In this document: positions 37,352-45,146 of the stretch, in pieces | Layout: each line of letters begins with the position of its first letter | How positions within the stretch are numbered: the stretch's first letter is position 1 | From: an uncultured Pelagibacteraceae bacterium | Lineage (GTDB): Bacteria; Pseudomonadota; Alphaproteobacteria; Pelagibacterales; Pelagibacteraceae | Direction: 5' to 3' | DNA length: 64,000 nucleotides | Assembly (NCBI GenBank): GCA_902599625.1 | Contig: CACKGF010000001.1 | Span: forward strand, 248,001 to 312,000 | Translations under genes and position numbers: made by a program | Notes under the pieces: generated by a model | Told to the model about the DNA's origin: nothing | The model's input: the letters and a program-made list of their open reading frames with translations, nothing else | The model's database searches: none

Positions 37352-37845
37352 TAATCTAAATCCCTTTCATCTAATAACTTAATTATTTCAGCAATGTATT
37401 GAAGTATCATTAAAGTTGCGCCAATTAACATTGATGAGTAAGGTATCCAGAGTGGTGGATCCCATATGCTTCCAGTGGTGTAATTTTTGATAAATGCTTC
37501 TGCGGTTATCAAATAACCAAAATAGAATAATAAAATAAAAAATAATAAACTTAAAAGAGATGTAAATATTTTTAATCTAATAATATTTTTTTTAGATAAA
37601 AAATCATAGACCCATTCCATGCTTACATGGGCCTTTTCACTTAAAACGTATGCGCTTCCTATAAATGTAGATGCAACAAGAAGCATTGTCACTAATTCAT
37701 TTTGCCAAGTTATTGCTCTTTGAAAAAAATATCTTTCAAATACTAGTTCAACTATTATTAATATTGCTAATGCAAGAGCTATAACTGCAAAAGCTCCACA
37801 AGCTTTCGAGACAATATCACAAAATTTGAGGTATTTAGATTTCAT
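37351..37845 (-). CDS. dctQ: TRAP transporter small permease DctQ
   Basis: A 164-residue protein with four membrane helices. FQRAITWQNELVTMLLVASTFIGSAYVLSEKAHVSMEWVYDFL-like content (W-x-E and H-V in helices 2-3) is typical of DctQ. It pairs with DctM, encoded next with a one-base overlap. Its ATG comes directly after the U-tract of a hairpin (37852-37881) that separates it from dctP, and its apparent Shine-Dalgarno AGGGG lies inside that hairpin. Confidence 0.92.
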   Translation of the reverse strand: MKSKYLKFCDIVSKACGAFAVIALALAILIIVELVFERYFFQRAITWQNELVTMLLVASTFIGSAYVLSEKAHVSMEWVYDFLSKKNIIRLKIFTSLLSLLFFILLFYFGYLITAEAFIKNYTTGSIWDPPLWIPYSSMLIGATLMILQYIAEIIKLLDERDLD

Positions 37846-37881
37846 AAAAAAAACCCCTACTTATTTTCATAAATAGGGGTT
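37846..37881 (-). terminator. Intrinsic terminator/attenuator between dctP and dctQM
   Basis: In transcript direction an 8-base arm AACCCCTA (37881-37874) pairs perfectly with TAGGGGTT (37859-37852), enclosing a 14-base loop that can add a few A-U pairs, and a run of eight U (37853-37846) follows. That is a textbook rho-independent terminator. The U-run abuts the dctQ start codon, and the 3' arm holds the only good Shine-Dalgarno (AGGGG) for dctQ. The hairpin may therefore both terminate most dctP transcripts and limit dctQ translation. Confidence 0.85.
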
Positions 37882-37895
37882 CTTTATATATTATT

Positions 37896-38906
37896 TTACT
37901 TAACAGCTAAAGCCATATCGATCAGTTTTTGACCGCCTGGTACTTTATCTGCAAAATTTTTGTAAGAAGATTTCTTAGCTATTTCTAACCATGCGTTGAA
38001 ATCATCTTGATCCATATACGCTAATTCAACACCAGCTGCTTTGTAAGCTTTTTCAAAAGTCTTATCTAAGCCTGCTGCTTGTTTAGTCATATACTTCTCA
38101 GCTTTTTTTCCAGCTTTCATCAAAGCTTTTTGTTGTTTTTCATTTAAAGCGTTGAAGTTCTTCTTAGACATCAAAATTGGCTCATACATAAACCATAAAC
38201 CAAATTTTCCTGGAGGTGTTGCACATTTTACTTGTTCATAAATTTTGTAACTTACAAAACTTCCTGAACTTGTATTTGCACCAGTTAATACTCCAGTCTG
38301 AAGACCAGTATAAATTTCAGATGATGGCATTTTTTGAATACCAGCGCCTGCTGCTGCTAACATTTGGTTAAATGCTTTTCCAGCTGCTCTCATAACTTGG
38401 CCTTGAGCGTCTGATGGGTTTCTAATACATTTAGTTTTTGAAGCAAATCCACCTGCTAACCATGCATCAGATAATACTATTACTCCAGCATCATCCATAA
38501 TTTTTCTAATTTCATCCATCATCGGAGATTTGTTTACTCTTAAAGCGTGTTTATGGTTTTTTACCATTCCAGGCATCAAAGTAATGTCAAACTCTGGGTG
38601 AAACTTAGCAGCGTATGCTAATGGGAAAGCTGAAATATCTAGCTGACCAGTTGTCATCGGCTTCCATTGCTCTTTTGGTTTGTAAAGTGATTTTGCAGGA
38701 TAAACTCTTACGTCTACTCCTACATTTGCTTTTTTCATTTCATCAGCGATAATTTGAACCATTTCATGTCTTACGTCGTAAGATCCATCGGCTCTTGGCG
38801 TACCTGGCCATTGGTGACTAGCTTTTAAAGTTACTGCAAAAGCTGATCCAATAGTTGTAGTTACGAAAACTAATGAAAGAAAATATAAAGATATTTTTTT
38901 AAACAT
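37896..38906 (-). CDS. dctP: TRAP transporter periplasmic solute-binding protein DctP
   Basis: A 336-residue secreted protein. A signal peptide covers about residues 1-24 (cleavage after AFA). The DctP core contains SHQWPGTPRADG near 30 and GQVMRAAGKAFNQML with the conserved carboxylate-binding Arg near 173. SSEIYTGLQTGVLTGANTS follows. Two cysteines (near 160 and in EQVKCATPP) might form a disulfide. The ligand is an organic acid of unknown identity. AGAGGA lies six bases before the ATG, and a strong promoter lies at 38940-38968. Confidence 0.94.
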   Translation of the reverse strand: MFKKISLYFLSLVFVTTTIGSAFAVTLKASHQWPGTPRADGSYDVRHEMVQIIADEMKKANVGVDVRVYPAKSLYKPKEQWKPMTTGQLDISAFPLAYAAKFHPEFDITLMPGMVKNHKHALRVNKSPMMDEIRKIMDDAGVIVLSDAWLAGGFASKTKCIRNPSDAQGQVMRAAGKAFNQMLAAAGAGIQKMPSSEIYTGLQTGVLTGANTSSGSFVSYKIYEQVKCATPPGKFGLWFMYEPILMSKKNFNALNEKQQKALMKAGKKAEKYMTKQAAGLDKTFEKAYKAAGVELAYMDQDDFNAWLEIAKKSSYKNFADKVPGGQKLIDMALAVK

Positions 38907-38939
38907 TATTATTCCTCTCTATTATTATTTTATTGATGT

Positions 38940-38968
38940 ATTAAATGTAACTTCTTGATAAGAGTCAA
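38940..38968 (-). promoter_or_regulatory. Sigma-70-type promoter of dctP
   Basis: On the reverse strand TTGACT (38968-38963) and TTTAAT (38945-38940) are separated by exactly 17 bases. The -10 element ends 33 bases before the dctP ATG, leaving room for the AGAGGA Shine-Dalgarno. This spacing and the high match suit a strongly expressed binding-protein gene. Confidence 0.65.
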
Positions 38969-38997
38969 TATGCTTTAAAATACAATTGACGCTAATT

Positions 38998-40143
38998 ATG
39001 AATGGACCCTTAAAAGATATATTGGTTTTAGACCTAACTAGAGTGCTGGTTGGTCCTTATTGTACCATGATTTTGTCAGATCTCGGAGCTAGAGTGATTA
39101 AAGTTGAAGCACCTGAAATTGGAGATGACTCTAGAAAATTTGGACCTTTTATTGATGATCAGTCTGCATACTTTATGTCCCTTAATAGAGGAAAAGAAAG
39201 TATAGCCCTAAATTTAAAAAATTCAGAAGACAAAAAAATTTTTGAACAAATACTCAAAAAGGCAGATGTGTTAGTTGAAAATTTTAAACCTGGAACATTA
39301 GAGAAATGGGGATTTGGTTGGAAAGATTTATGTAAAAAATTTCCAAAATTAATTTATGCTTCTGCATCAGGATTTGGTCAAACAGGTCCATTAAGAGAAT
39401 TACCTGCATATGATATGGTTGTTCAAGGAATGGGTGGATTAATGAGTGTAACAGGTCAACCAAATTCTGAACCTACAAGAGTTGGAACATCAATTGGAGA
39501 TATTACAGCTGGTTTGTTTACAGCAATAGGTGTTAATGCAGCACTATACGACAGGAAGAAAACAGGTAAAGGAACTTACATAGATGTTTCGATGCTTGAT
39601 TGTCAAATTGCAATTTTGGAAAATGCAATTGCAAGATACTTAGCAAAAAATGAAATACCTAAACCAATGGGATCACGTCATCCATCAATAGCACCTTTTG
39701 AAGCTTTTAAAACAAAAGATAGTCACATTATTATAGCGGCGGGTAACGATAAACTTTTTGAAAAGCTCTGCCAAGTTTTGAAAATTAATGATATTTCAAA
39801 AAAAGAAAAATTTAATACAAATTCATCTAGAGCTCAAAATATGGATGAACTAAAAAAAATTTTAGAAAAAGAGCTTTTAACTAAAAATACAAGCGATTGG
39901 GTCTCATTGATGGAAAGAGAAAAAATTCCTTGTGGTCCAATCTTTAATATTAAACAAGCTGTTGAAAATCCTCAAATCAAAGCAAGAAATATGATTGTAA
40001 ATTCATATCATAAAAAAATTGGTGAGTTTAAAACCGCCGGCAACCCAATAAAGATGTCAAACTATAAAGATGAAGAAAAAAGAGGCGATATTCCAGATTT
40101 AGATGAACATAGAGAAAAAATTATTAAAGAGTTTTGTAATTAA
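38998..40143 (+). CDS. Class III (CaiB/BaiF-type) CoA-transferase
   Basis: A 381-residue enzyme moving CoA between carboxylic acids. Landmarks are LVLDLTRVLVGPYCTMILSDLGARVIKVE at the N-terminus, SLNRGKESIALNLK, ADVLVENFKPGTLEKWGFG, and SMLDCQIAILEN with the catalytic Asp near residue 197. A TTG at 38986 also opens the frame. I take the ATG four codons later. Being divergent from the TRAP genes, it may activate the imported acid, but that is inference. Its 3' end overlaps the convergent cmk by 20 bases. Confidence 0.9.
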   Translation: MNGPLKDILVLDLTRVLVGPYCTMILSDLGARVIKVEAPEIGDDSRKFGPFIDDQSAYFMSLNRGKESIALNLKNSEDKKIFEQILKKADVLVENFKPGTLEKWGFGWKDLCKKFPKLIYASASGFGQTGPLRELPAYDMVVQGMGGLMSVTGQPNSEPTRVGTSIGDITAGLFTAIGVNAALYDRKKTGKGTYIDVSMLDCQIAILENAIARYLAKNEIPKPMGSRHPSIAPFEAFKTKDSHIIIAAGNDKLFEKLCQVLKINDISKKEKFNTNSSRAQNMDELKKILEKELLTKNTSDWVSLMEREKIPCGPIFNIKQAVENPQIKARNMIVNSYHKKIGEFKTAGNPIKMSNYKDEEKRGDIPDLDEHREKIIKEFCN

Positions 40144-40765
40144 TTTTTTCTATCTCCTGAGACATTTTAAGTAATACTTTTTTTTTATTTAGTTTATCTG
40201 TTCTAATTAAAATAGCATCTCTCATTTTTTTTAGTGGTGAATGTTTTCTTTTTTTATCAAGTCTAGTTCTTATACTTAAGCTTTTTTTAACATCTTTGAG
40301 AGGAACTTTCTTCTTTAAATCTTTCCATCTTCTAATGGATGCTAAATTAAGATTACAAGTAAAATAAAAAGCTAAGTCATAACGAGGATTTCTTTTGAGG
40401 ATAGTGCTAGCTATATCTCTTCCCTCAATACATATTCTTTTATTTTTTTTGATAATTCTTTTTTGAAATTTTTTCATTATCTCTCTTACATCTTTGTTTT
40501 TAGCTAAATAACCAACATGATTACTAATTTCCTGAGAGTGAAGAGATTGCTTCTTAATTTTATTGTAAGAAATGTTTTTAAATTTCTTCTTTAAAAAAGG
40601 AGCTATTTTTTTAGGCTTATGCTTAATGATAATTTTACTTGCATATCTGTACAATAATCCAGAATTTATAAGAAAAAGTTTGTATTTTTTTGAAATTAAT
40701 TTTGCACCTGTGCTTTTACCGCTAGCAGCTTCTCCGTCACATGCAATTCTTAAAGACTTATTCAT
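40124..40765 (-). CDS. cmk: Cytidylate kinase
   Basis: This 213-residue NMP kinase phosphorylates CMP and dCMP. The P-loop is DGEAASGKSTGAKLI near residues 9-23, followed by LINSGLLYRYA. CIEGRDIASTILKRNP near 113 and the lid segment IRRWKDLKKKV, with RTRLDKKRKHSPLKK near 166, are typical of Cmk. It is about ten residues shorter than E. coli Cmk. The last 20 bases overlap the convergent CoA-transferase gene. Confidence 0.9.
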   Translation of the reverse strand: MNKSLRIACDGEAASGKSTGAKLISKKYKLFLINSGLLYRYASKIIIKHKPKKIAPFLKKKFKNISYNKIKKQSLHSQEISNHVGYLAKNKDVREIMKKFQKRIIKKNKRICIEGRDIASTILKRNPRYDLAFYFTCNLNLASIRRWKDLKKKVPLKDVKKSLSIRTRLDKKRKHSPLKKMRDAILIRTDKLNKKKVLLKMSQEIEKINYKTL

Positions 40766-40812
40766 TAAAACTATGTTTAATTAAATAACTTATTTTGATT
40801 ATGATTGAAATA

Positions 40813-41340
40813 TTATTGTTCTGAATTTTCTGAGTTATCAGTGTCCTGCTGATCGTTTTCGGCTATTTCATCAAGAGAAACTTCTTTACTTTCCTCTACT
40901 CCACCCTCTTCAGCTGGAGCATCATTTGAATGAGGCGCATCAGCATTTTGTAATTCAGCTAAATCTTCTTTTGAAACTTGAATTTTTTCTGGAACTTTTC
41001 TCGCTCTCTTAGAAGGTAAAATAGGGGCTCCACTTTTTGAGATTTCACCTTTGTACAAGTTTTCAAAATCATCTCCAATATCTTCATCTTCTTCGCTTAA
41101 GTCATCAACTTGCTCGATATGTTTTCTAAGTTTGTAAACAGCGCTATCAGTTAATTCGCTTGTTTTGACATTTTCATTTGCAATTTCTCTTAGTGCGATA
41201 ACGGTATTTTTATCGTTATCTCTTTCTACACTCGGTTCAATTCCAGAATTCAATTGAGTAGCTCTTTCCTTTGCAACTAAAACTAATTCGTAAGGGCTGT
41301 CTACTTTATCGATACAATCTTCCACAGTTACTCTAGCCAT
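40813..41340 (-). CDS. rpoZ: RNA polymerase omega subunit with a long acidic C-terminal tail
   Basis: A 175-residue protein. The first 65-70 residues are the omega fold: [28 protein letters not shown], and [11 protein letters not shown]. After that comes a long acidic, low-complexity tail of about 90 residues (many Glu, Asp, Ser, Asn) with a short basic patch [11 protein letters not shown]. Common omega subunits have about 80-130 residues, so this tail is unusually long. A perfect palindrome lies at 41342-41359, one base before the start codon, where a Shine-Dalgarno would be expected. Confidence 0.9.
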   Translation of the reverse strand: MARVTVEDCIDKVDSPYELVLVAKERATQLNSGIEPSVERDNDKNTVIALREIANENVKTSELTDSAVYKLRKHIEQVDDLSEEDEDIGDDFENLYKGEISKSGAPILPSKRARKVPEKIQVSKEDLAELQNADAPHSNDAPAEEGGVEESKEVSLDEIAENDQQDTDNSENSEQ

Positions 41341-41341
41341 G

Positions 41342-41359
41342 CAGAGTATTTATACTCTG
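41342..41359. promoter_or_regulatory. 18-base palindrome immediately upstream of rpoZ
   Basis: CAGAGTA and TACTCTG form a perfect 7-base inverted repeat around TTTA. On the reverse strand its centre reads TATAAA, with TTGATT 15 bases before it, so it could also be the rpoZ -10 region. It ends one base before the ATG, and I see no Shine-Dalgarno between. It could be an operator, an RNA hairpin at the start site, or a promoter giving an almost leaderless mRNA. Confidence 0.45.
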
Positions 41360-41382
41360 AGGTATATAAAATCAAGGTGTTT

Positions 41383-42585
41383 TTATAAAATCGTAGGATT
41401 GAGTTTGTTTTTAATTAAAAACAGTAAAATTAAGGAAATTAAAATATAACCTCCAGAAATCATAGATATCTGCTCTATAGAAAAGTCAAAGTCTATCATT
41501 AGTCCAAAAAAAGCAGTTCCAAACGCAGTTGAAAATACCATTAATGCAGTGGTTAATGCTTTGATAGATCCTATAAACTTAACCCCATATAATTCAGCCC
41601 ATGTTGATGAACCTAAAACGTTAGCAAAACCATTTGATACCCCAATTAATCCAAGAAAGAAGAATGAGGAAACTGGTGATTGAAAGTAAATTAAAATTAA
41701 TAAAGAAATCAAAAAAGGGATATTCATATATATAAGTAGTTTTCTACTTGTAAATTTGTCAATCAAATATCCAGCTACGAACAAAGTTAATACTGATGCT
41801 ATTGAATAAACCATAAAAGATTGAGCAATAGTATATTCCCCCCAATTTTTCGCAGACAAAATAAATGATTGATACACAAAGATACCTGTGGCTATCCAGG
41901 GCATTGCTAACATATTTAAAGCTATAATAATAAATCTATAATCTTTAATAACCTCAGATCTTTTCCATTGTTTTATGTTTTCTTTGGCAACTTCAGTATC
42001 ATTCTCTCTAGATGAAAGTTTAACCTCTTTAACTAAAAAGTAAGATACCATTGGGAGAAATAAAATTATGGCGACTGAGATAATGATCCATATATTTCTC
42101 CAATCCATTATTGTAAGAGCATAAATTATTGTAACTGGCATTAAAAATTCTGCAGTAGATAAACCAAACCATCCAGTACTTAGTGCTTTACCCCGAGTGT
42201 TAGTAAAATATCTAGATATTGTTGTAGAGGCAGTGTGAGACATCATTCCTTGACCAGAAAATCTCATTAACAATATTGCAACAAAAAGAAATGCTACTGA
42301 ATTAATCTTTGAGAAAGTAAATGTTGAAATTGCAAGCAATGATATAACAAAAAAAGAAAATTTTAAGACATCAAAGTCATCAATTTTCTTTCCAACCCAA
42401 ATTAAAATTATACTACTTAATAAAGTTGCTGATGCATAAATTGAGCCAAATTGTCCATGAGTAATATCTAATTCATTTCTTATACTTTCGTTGAACAATC
42501 CTAAAAAAAAACTCTGTCCAAAGCTTGAAAAAAATGTAAATATAAATCCAAAAATAATTACTTTAATACTTAAATTTTTTAACAT
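41383..42585 (-). CDS. Major facilitator superfamily transporter
   Basis: A 400-residue protein with twelve predicted membrane helices. IWVGKKIDDFD near residue 62 is an MFS loop 2-3 motif, and GYLIDKFTSRKLL near 265 is its counterpart in the second half. The N-terminal QSFFLGLFNESIRNELDITHGQFGSIY and GWFGLSTAEF segments resemble the monocarboxylate/oxalate-formate-like MFS branch. The substrate is unknown. It is divergent from the 3-hydroxyisobutyrate-dehydrogenase-like gene (six bases) and 42 bases upstream of rpoZ. Confidence 0.85.
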   Translation of the reverse strand: MLKNLSIKVIIFGFIFTFFSSFGQSFFLGLFNESIRNELDITHGQFGSIYASATLLSSIILIWVGKKIDDFDVLKFSFFVISLLAISTFTFSKINSVAFLFVAILLMRFSGQGMMSHTASTTISRYFTNTRGKALSTGWFGLSTAEFLMPVTIIYALTIMDWRNIWIIISVAIILFLPMVSYFLVKEVKLSSRENDTEVAKENIKQWKRSEVIKDYRFIIIALNMLAMPWIATGIFVYQSFILSAKNWGEYTIAQSFMVYSIASVLTLFVAGYLIDKFTSRKLLIYMNIPFLISLLILIYFQSPVSSFFFLGLIGVSNGFANVLGSSTWAELYGVKFIGSIKALTTALMVFSTAFGTAFFGLMIDFDFSIEQISMISGGYILISLILLFLIKNKLNPTIL

Positions 42586-42591
42586 TAAACT

Positions 42592-43461
42592 ATGTCTTGT
42601 AACGTTGCTTTCATTGGTCTTGGTGTAATGGGATATCCCATGGCTGGTTATATATCAAAAGGTGGGCACAATGTAACTGTTTATAATAGAACCGGAGCTA
42701 AAGCTGATAAATGGCTAAAAGATTTCAAAGGAAAAAAAGCTGATACACCTAAAGATGCTGCGAAAGACGCTGATTATATTTTCACATGTGTAGGGAATGA
42801 CAACGATCTAAGAGAAGTTACATTTGGAGAAAATGGAATATTCAAGTCAATTAAGAAAGGTGCAGTCTATATTGATAACACAACTGCTTCAGCAACAATA
42901 GCAAGAGAAATTTATTCATACGCAAAAAAAAATGGTTTTGGTTTTTTAGATGCGCCCGTATCTGGTGGTCAAGCAGGTGCTGAGAATGGTGCGCTTACTG
43001 TAATGGTAGGTGGAGATCAAGAAGATTTTGATAAAGCATTAGATAAAATTGATTGTTACAGTAAAAAAGTAAAGTTGTTAGGTAAATCAGGTTCAGGTCA
43101 ATTAGCAAAGATGGTTAATCAAATTTGTATTGCGGGATTAGTGCAAGGATTATCAGAAGCAATTAACTTTGGTCAAAAAGCAGGACTAAATATGGAAGAT
43201 GTTATTGAAGTTATTTCAAAAGGCGCTGCTCAGTCTTGGCAAATGGAGAACCGATATAAAACAATGTTAGAAGATAAATTTGATTTTGGATTTGCTGTAG
43301 ATTGGATGAGAAAAGATCTTAAAATTGCAATGGAAGAAGCAAAGAATAATGGATCTCTATTACCTATCACAGAAATAATTGATAAATATTATGCTGAAGT
43401 TCAAGACATGGGTGGTAAAAGATGGGATACTTCAAGCTTAATAAAAAGATTTAGAAAGTAA
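42592..43461 (+). CDS. 3-hydroxyisobutyrate-dehydrogenase-family NAD(P)-dependent oxidoreductase
   Basis: A 289-residue beta-hydroxyacid dehydrogenase. The Rossmann start is GLGVMGYPMAGYISKGGHNVTVYNRT, which ends in the N-R-T pattern often tied to NADP preference. The substrate loop is DAPVSGGQAGAENGALTVMVGG near residue 120, and the catalytic Lys is in GSGQLAKMVNQI near 174. Substrates of the family include hydroxyisobutyrate, tartronate semialdehyde and succinic semialdehyde. The exact one cannot be told. Confidence 0.87.
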   Translation: MSCNVAFIGLGVMGYPMAGYISKGGHNVTVYNRTGAKADKWLKDFKGKKADTPKDAAKDADYIFTCVGNDNDLREVTFGENGIFKSIKKGAVYIDNTTASATIAREIYSYAKKNGFGFLDAPVSGGQAGAENGALTVMVGGDQEDFDKALDKIDCYSKKVKLLGKSGSGQLAKMVNQICIAGLVQGLSEAINFGQKAGLNMEDVIEVISKGAAQSWQMENRYKTMLEDKFDFGFAVDWMRKDLKIAMEEAKNNGSLLPITEIIDKYYAEVQDMGGKRWDTSSLIKRFRK

Positions 43462-43465
43462 AAGT

Positions 43466-44065
43466 ATGCAGCCTGCGTACTATGAAGACTTCACAGAGAT
43501 TAAGAAAAAAATCTGGTCAATGCTAGATGATGCAGTGACGAATAGAAGTTCTCAATTTAGAATTCCAACTTTTATATGTGGTCATAATAACGATATAGAT
43601 GGAAGAATTGTTGTTTTAAGAAAGTCAGACCAACAAAATAACTTAGTTCAATTTCACAGTGATATTAGATCAGATAAAATAGAATTAATTAAAAATAATC
43701 CCAATGCTGCTCTTTTATTTTATGATAAGGATGAAAAAATTCAGGTTCGACTCAAAGTAAAATGTATTATCAATCATAAAAACGACATTACAAAGAATTC
43801 TTGGGAAAAAACTCAACATATAAGTCGTAAATGTTATTTGGTTGATAATGGACCAGGATCAAAGTCTGATGTTCCAACATCAGGATTAAAACCTGAGTTA
43901 GATAATTTTGATTATACAAAAGAACAGAGCGAAGAAGGTTATAAAAACTTCACTGTAATTCAGTGTAAAATAAAATCTATTGAATGGTTATATCTTGCTG
44001 CTAAAGGACATCGAAGAGCAAAGTTTGATTTAGAAAGTAATAAAGATACTTGGTTGGTTCCTTAA
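43466..44065 (+). CDS. FMN-binding split-barrel protein (PNPOx-like)
   Basis: A 199-residue protein with the pyridoxamine-phosphate-oxidase-like fold: RSSQFRIPTFICG near residue 28, DGRIVVLRKSD near 47, FHSDIRSDKIELIKNNPNAALLFYD near 70, and WLYLAAKGHRRAKFDL near the end. The pattern resembles the Alr4036-type branch rather than PdxH, so an FMN-dependent oxidase or reductase of unknown substrate is the best call. It starts four bases after the preceding gene and overlaps the convergent carbonic-anhydrase-like gene by four bases. Confidence 0.75.
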   Translation: MQPAYYEDFTEIKKKIWSMLDDAVTNRSSQFRIPTFICGHNNDIDGRIVVLRKSDQQNNLVQFHSDIRSDKIELIKNNPNAALLFYDKDEKIQVRLKVKCIINHKNDITKNSWEKTQHISRKCYLVDNGPGSKSDVPTSGLKPELDNFDYTKEQSEEGYKNFTVIQCKIKSIEWLYLAAKGHRRAKFDLESNKDTWLVP

Positions 44066-44574
44066 AAAATTGATTTAGAATATTTTTTCCAATTATCTTG
44101 ATAGTGTTTTGTGTTTTCAAACACTGCTTTTTTTTCTTCTTCTGTTACTTGTCTAATAATTTTTCCTGGGGATCCTACAACTAAAGAATTATCTGGTATC
44201 TCTTTATTTTCTGTAATCAAAGCCTTGGCGCCTATAATACAATTTTTTCCTATCTTTGCTTTGTTAAGGATCACTGCACCAATTCCGATTAAACTATTGT
44301 CCCCAATTGTGCATCCATGAAGCATTACTAGGTGGCCAATAGTTACATTTTTTCCAACCTTTAAAGGACAACCTGGATCAGTGTGTAACACACAACCATC
44401 TTGAACGTTTGAACCCTCACCAATATGAATATTTTCAATGTCACCTCTTAAGGTTGCATTAAACCAAACACTTGTATTCTTATCTAATGTTACATCTCCT
44501 ATAATAACAGCATTAGGAGCTACCCAATTTTCGCCTGAGTTTTTTGGTTTTTTATTTTCCAAATCGTAAAACAT
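44062..44574 (-). CDS. Gamma-class carbonic-anhydrase-like hexapeptide protein
   Basis: A 170-residue left-handed beta-helix protein. NATLRGDIENIHIGEGSNVQDGCVLH, then GHLVMLHGCTIGD gives the three His positions that bind zinc in gamma-carbonic anhydrases, and a C-terminal helix completes the fold. The active-site Glu of archaeal Cam is not obvious, so it may be a Paa-Y/YrdA-like paralogue without strong hydratase activity. It starts 17 bases from the divergent thioredoxin-like gene. Confidence 0.83.
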   Translation of the reverse strand: MFYDLENKKPKNSGENWVAPNAVIIGDVTLDKNTSVWFNATLRGDIENIHIGEGSNVQDGCVLHTDPGCPLKVGKNVTIGHLVMLHGCTIGDNSLIGIGAVILNKAKIGKNCIIGAKALITENKEIPDNSLVVGSPGKIIRQVTEEEKKAVFENTKHYQDNWKKYSKSIF

Positions 44575-44591
44575 AATTTATATATTCTAAC

Positions 44592-45146
44592 ATGGCACTT
44601 TTAAAAACTCCAATATGTGATTTCGGTCTGAATGCAATAGATTTTAAGCTTAAATCAATTAATGGGGAATTATTAACATTGAATGATGTCAAAGGTAATA
44701 ACGGGACTTTGATTATGTTTATATGCAATCATTGCCCTTATGTAAAAGCTATAATAAGAGAACTTGCAGATGATTGTGCAAAACTTAAAGAAGATGGCAT
44801 TAGCTCAGTTGCGATAATGTCAAATGATACCAAAAACTATCCTGAAGACTCTTTTGAAAATATGAAAAAGTTTTCTGATAGATATAACTTTTCATTCCCT
44901 TATTTAATTGATGAAACACAAGAAATTGCAAAAAAATATGATGCAGTTTGTACGCCAGACTTCTTTGGCTACAACAAAAACCTTGAGCTAAATTATAGAG
45001 GAAGAATAAGAGAGTTAAATGATTTAAAGCCTGTCGGTTTGGGTGAAAGTGAGTTGCTTAAATCAATGAAATTAATTGCTAAAACCCAACGCGGTCCTAA
45101 AGAACAATATCCTAGTATGGGATGTAGTATTAAATGGTTTAAATAA
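44592..45146 (+). CDS. Thioredoxin-fold (AhpC/TSA-type) protein with CNHC motif
   Basis: A 184-residue thioredoxin-fold protein. The motif FICNHCPYVKAIIRELADDC near residue 43 places CxxC at the active-site position. SNDTKNYPEDSFENMKKFS and VCTPDFFGYNKNLELNYRGRI follow as in thioredoxin-like peroxiredoxin relatives found widely in marine bacteria. A thiol reductase or peroxidase role is likely, but the partner is unknown. It has no signal peptide. The stop shares one base with the next gene. Confidence 0.8.
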   Translation: MALLKTPICDFGLNAIDFKLKSINGELLTLNDVKGNNGTLIMFICNHCPYVKAIIRELADDCAKLKEDGISSVAIMSNDTKNYPEDSFENMKKFSDRYNFSFPYLIDETQEIAKKYDAVCTPDFFGYNKNLELNYRGRIRELNDLKPVGLGESELLKSMKLIAKTQRGPKEQYPSMGCSIKWFK

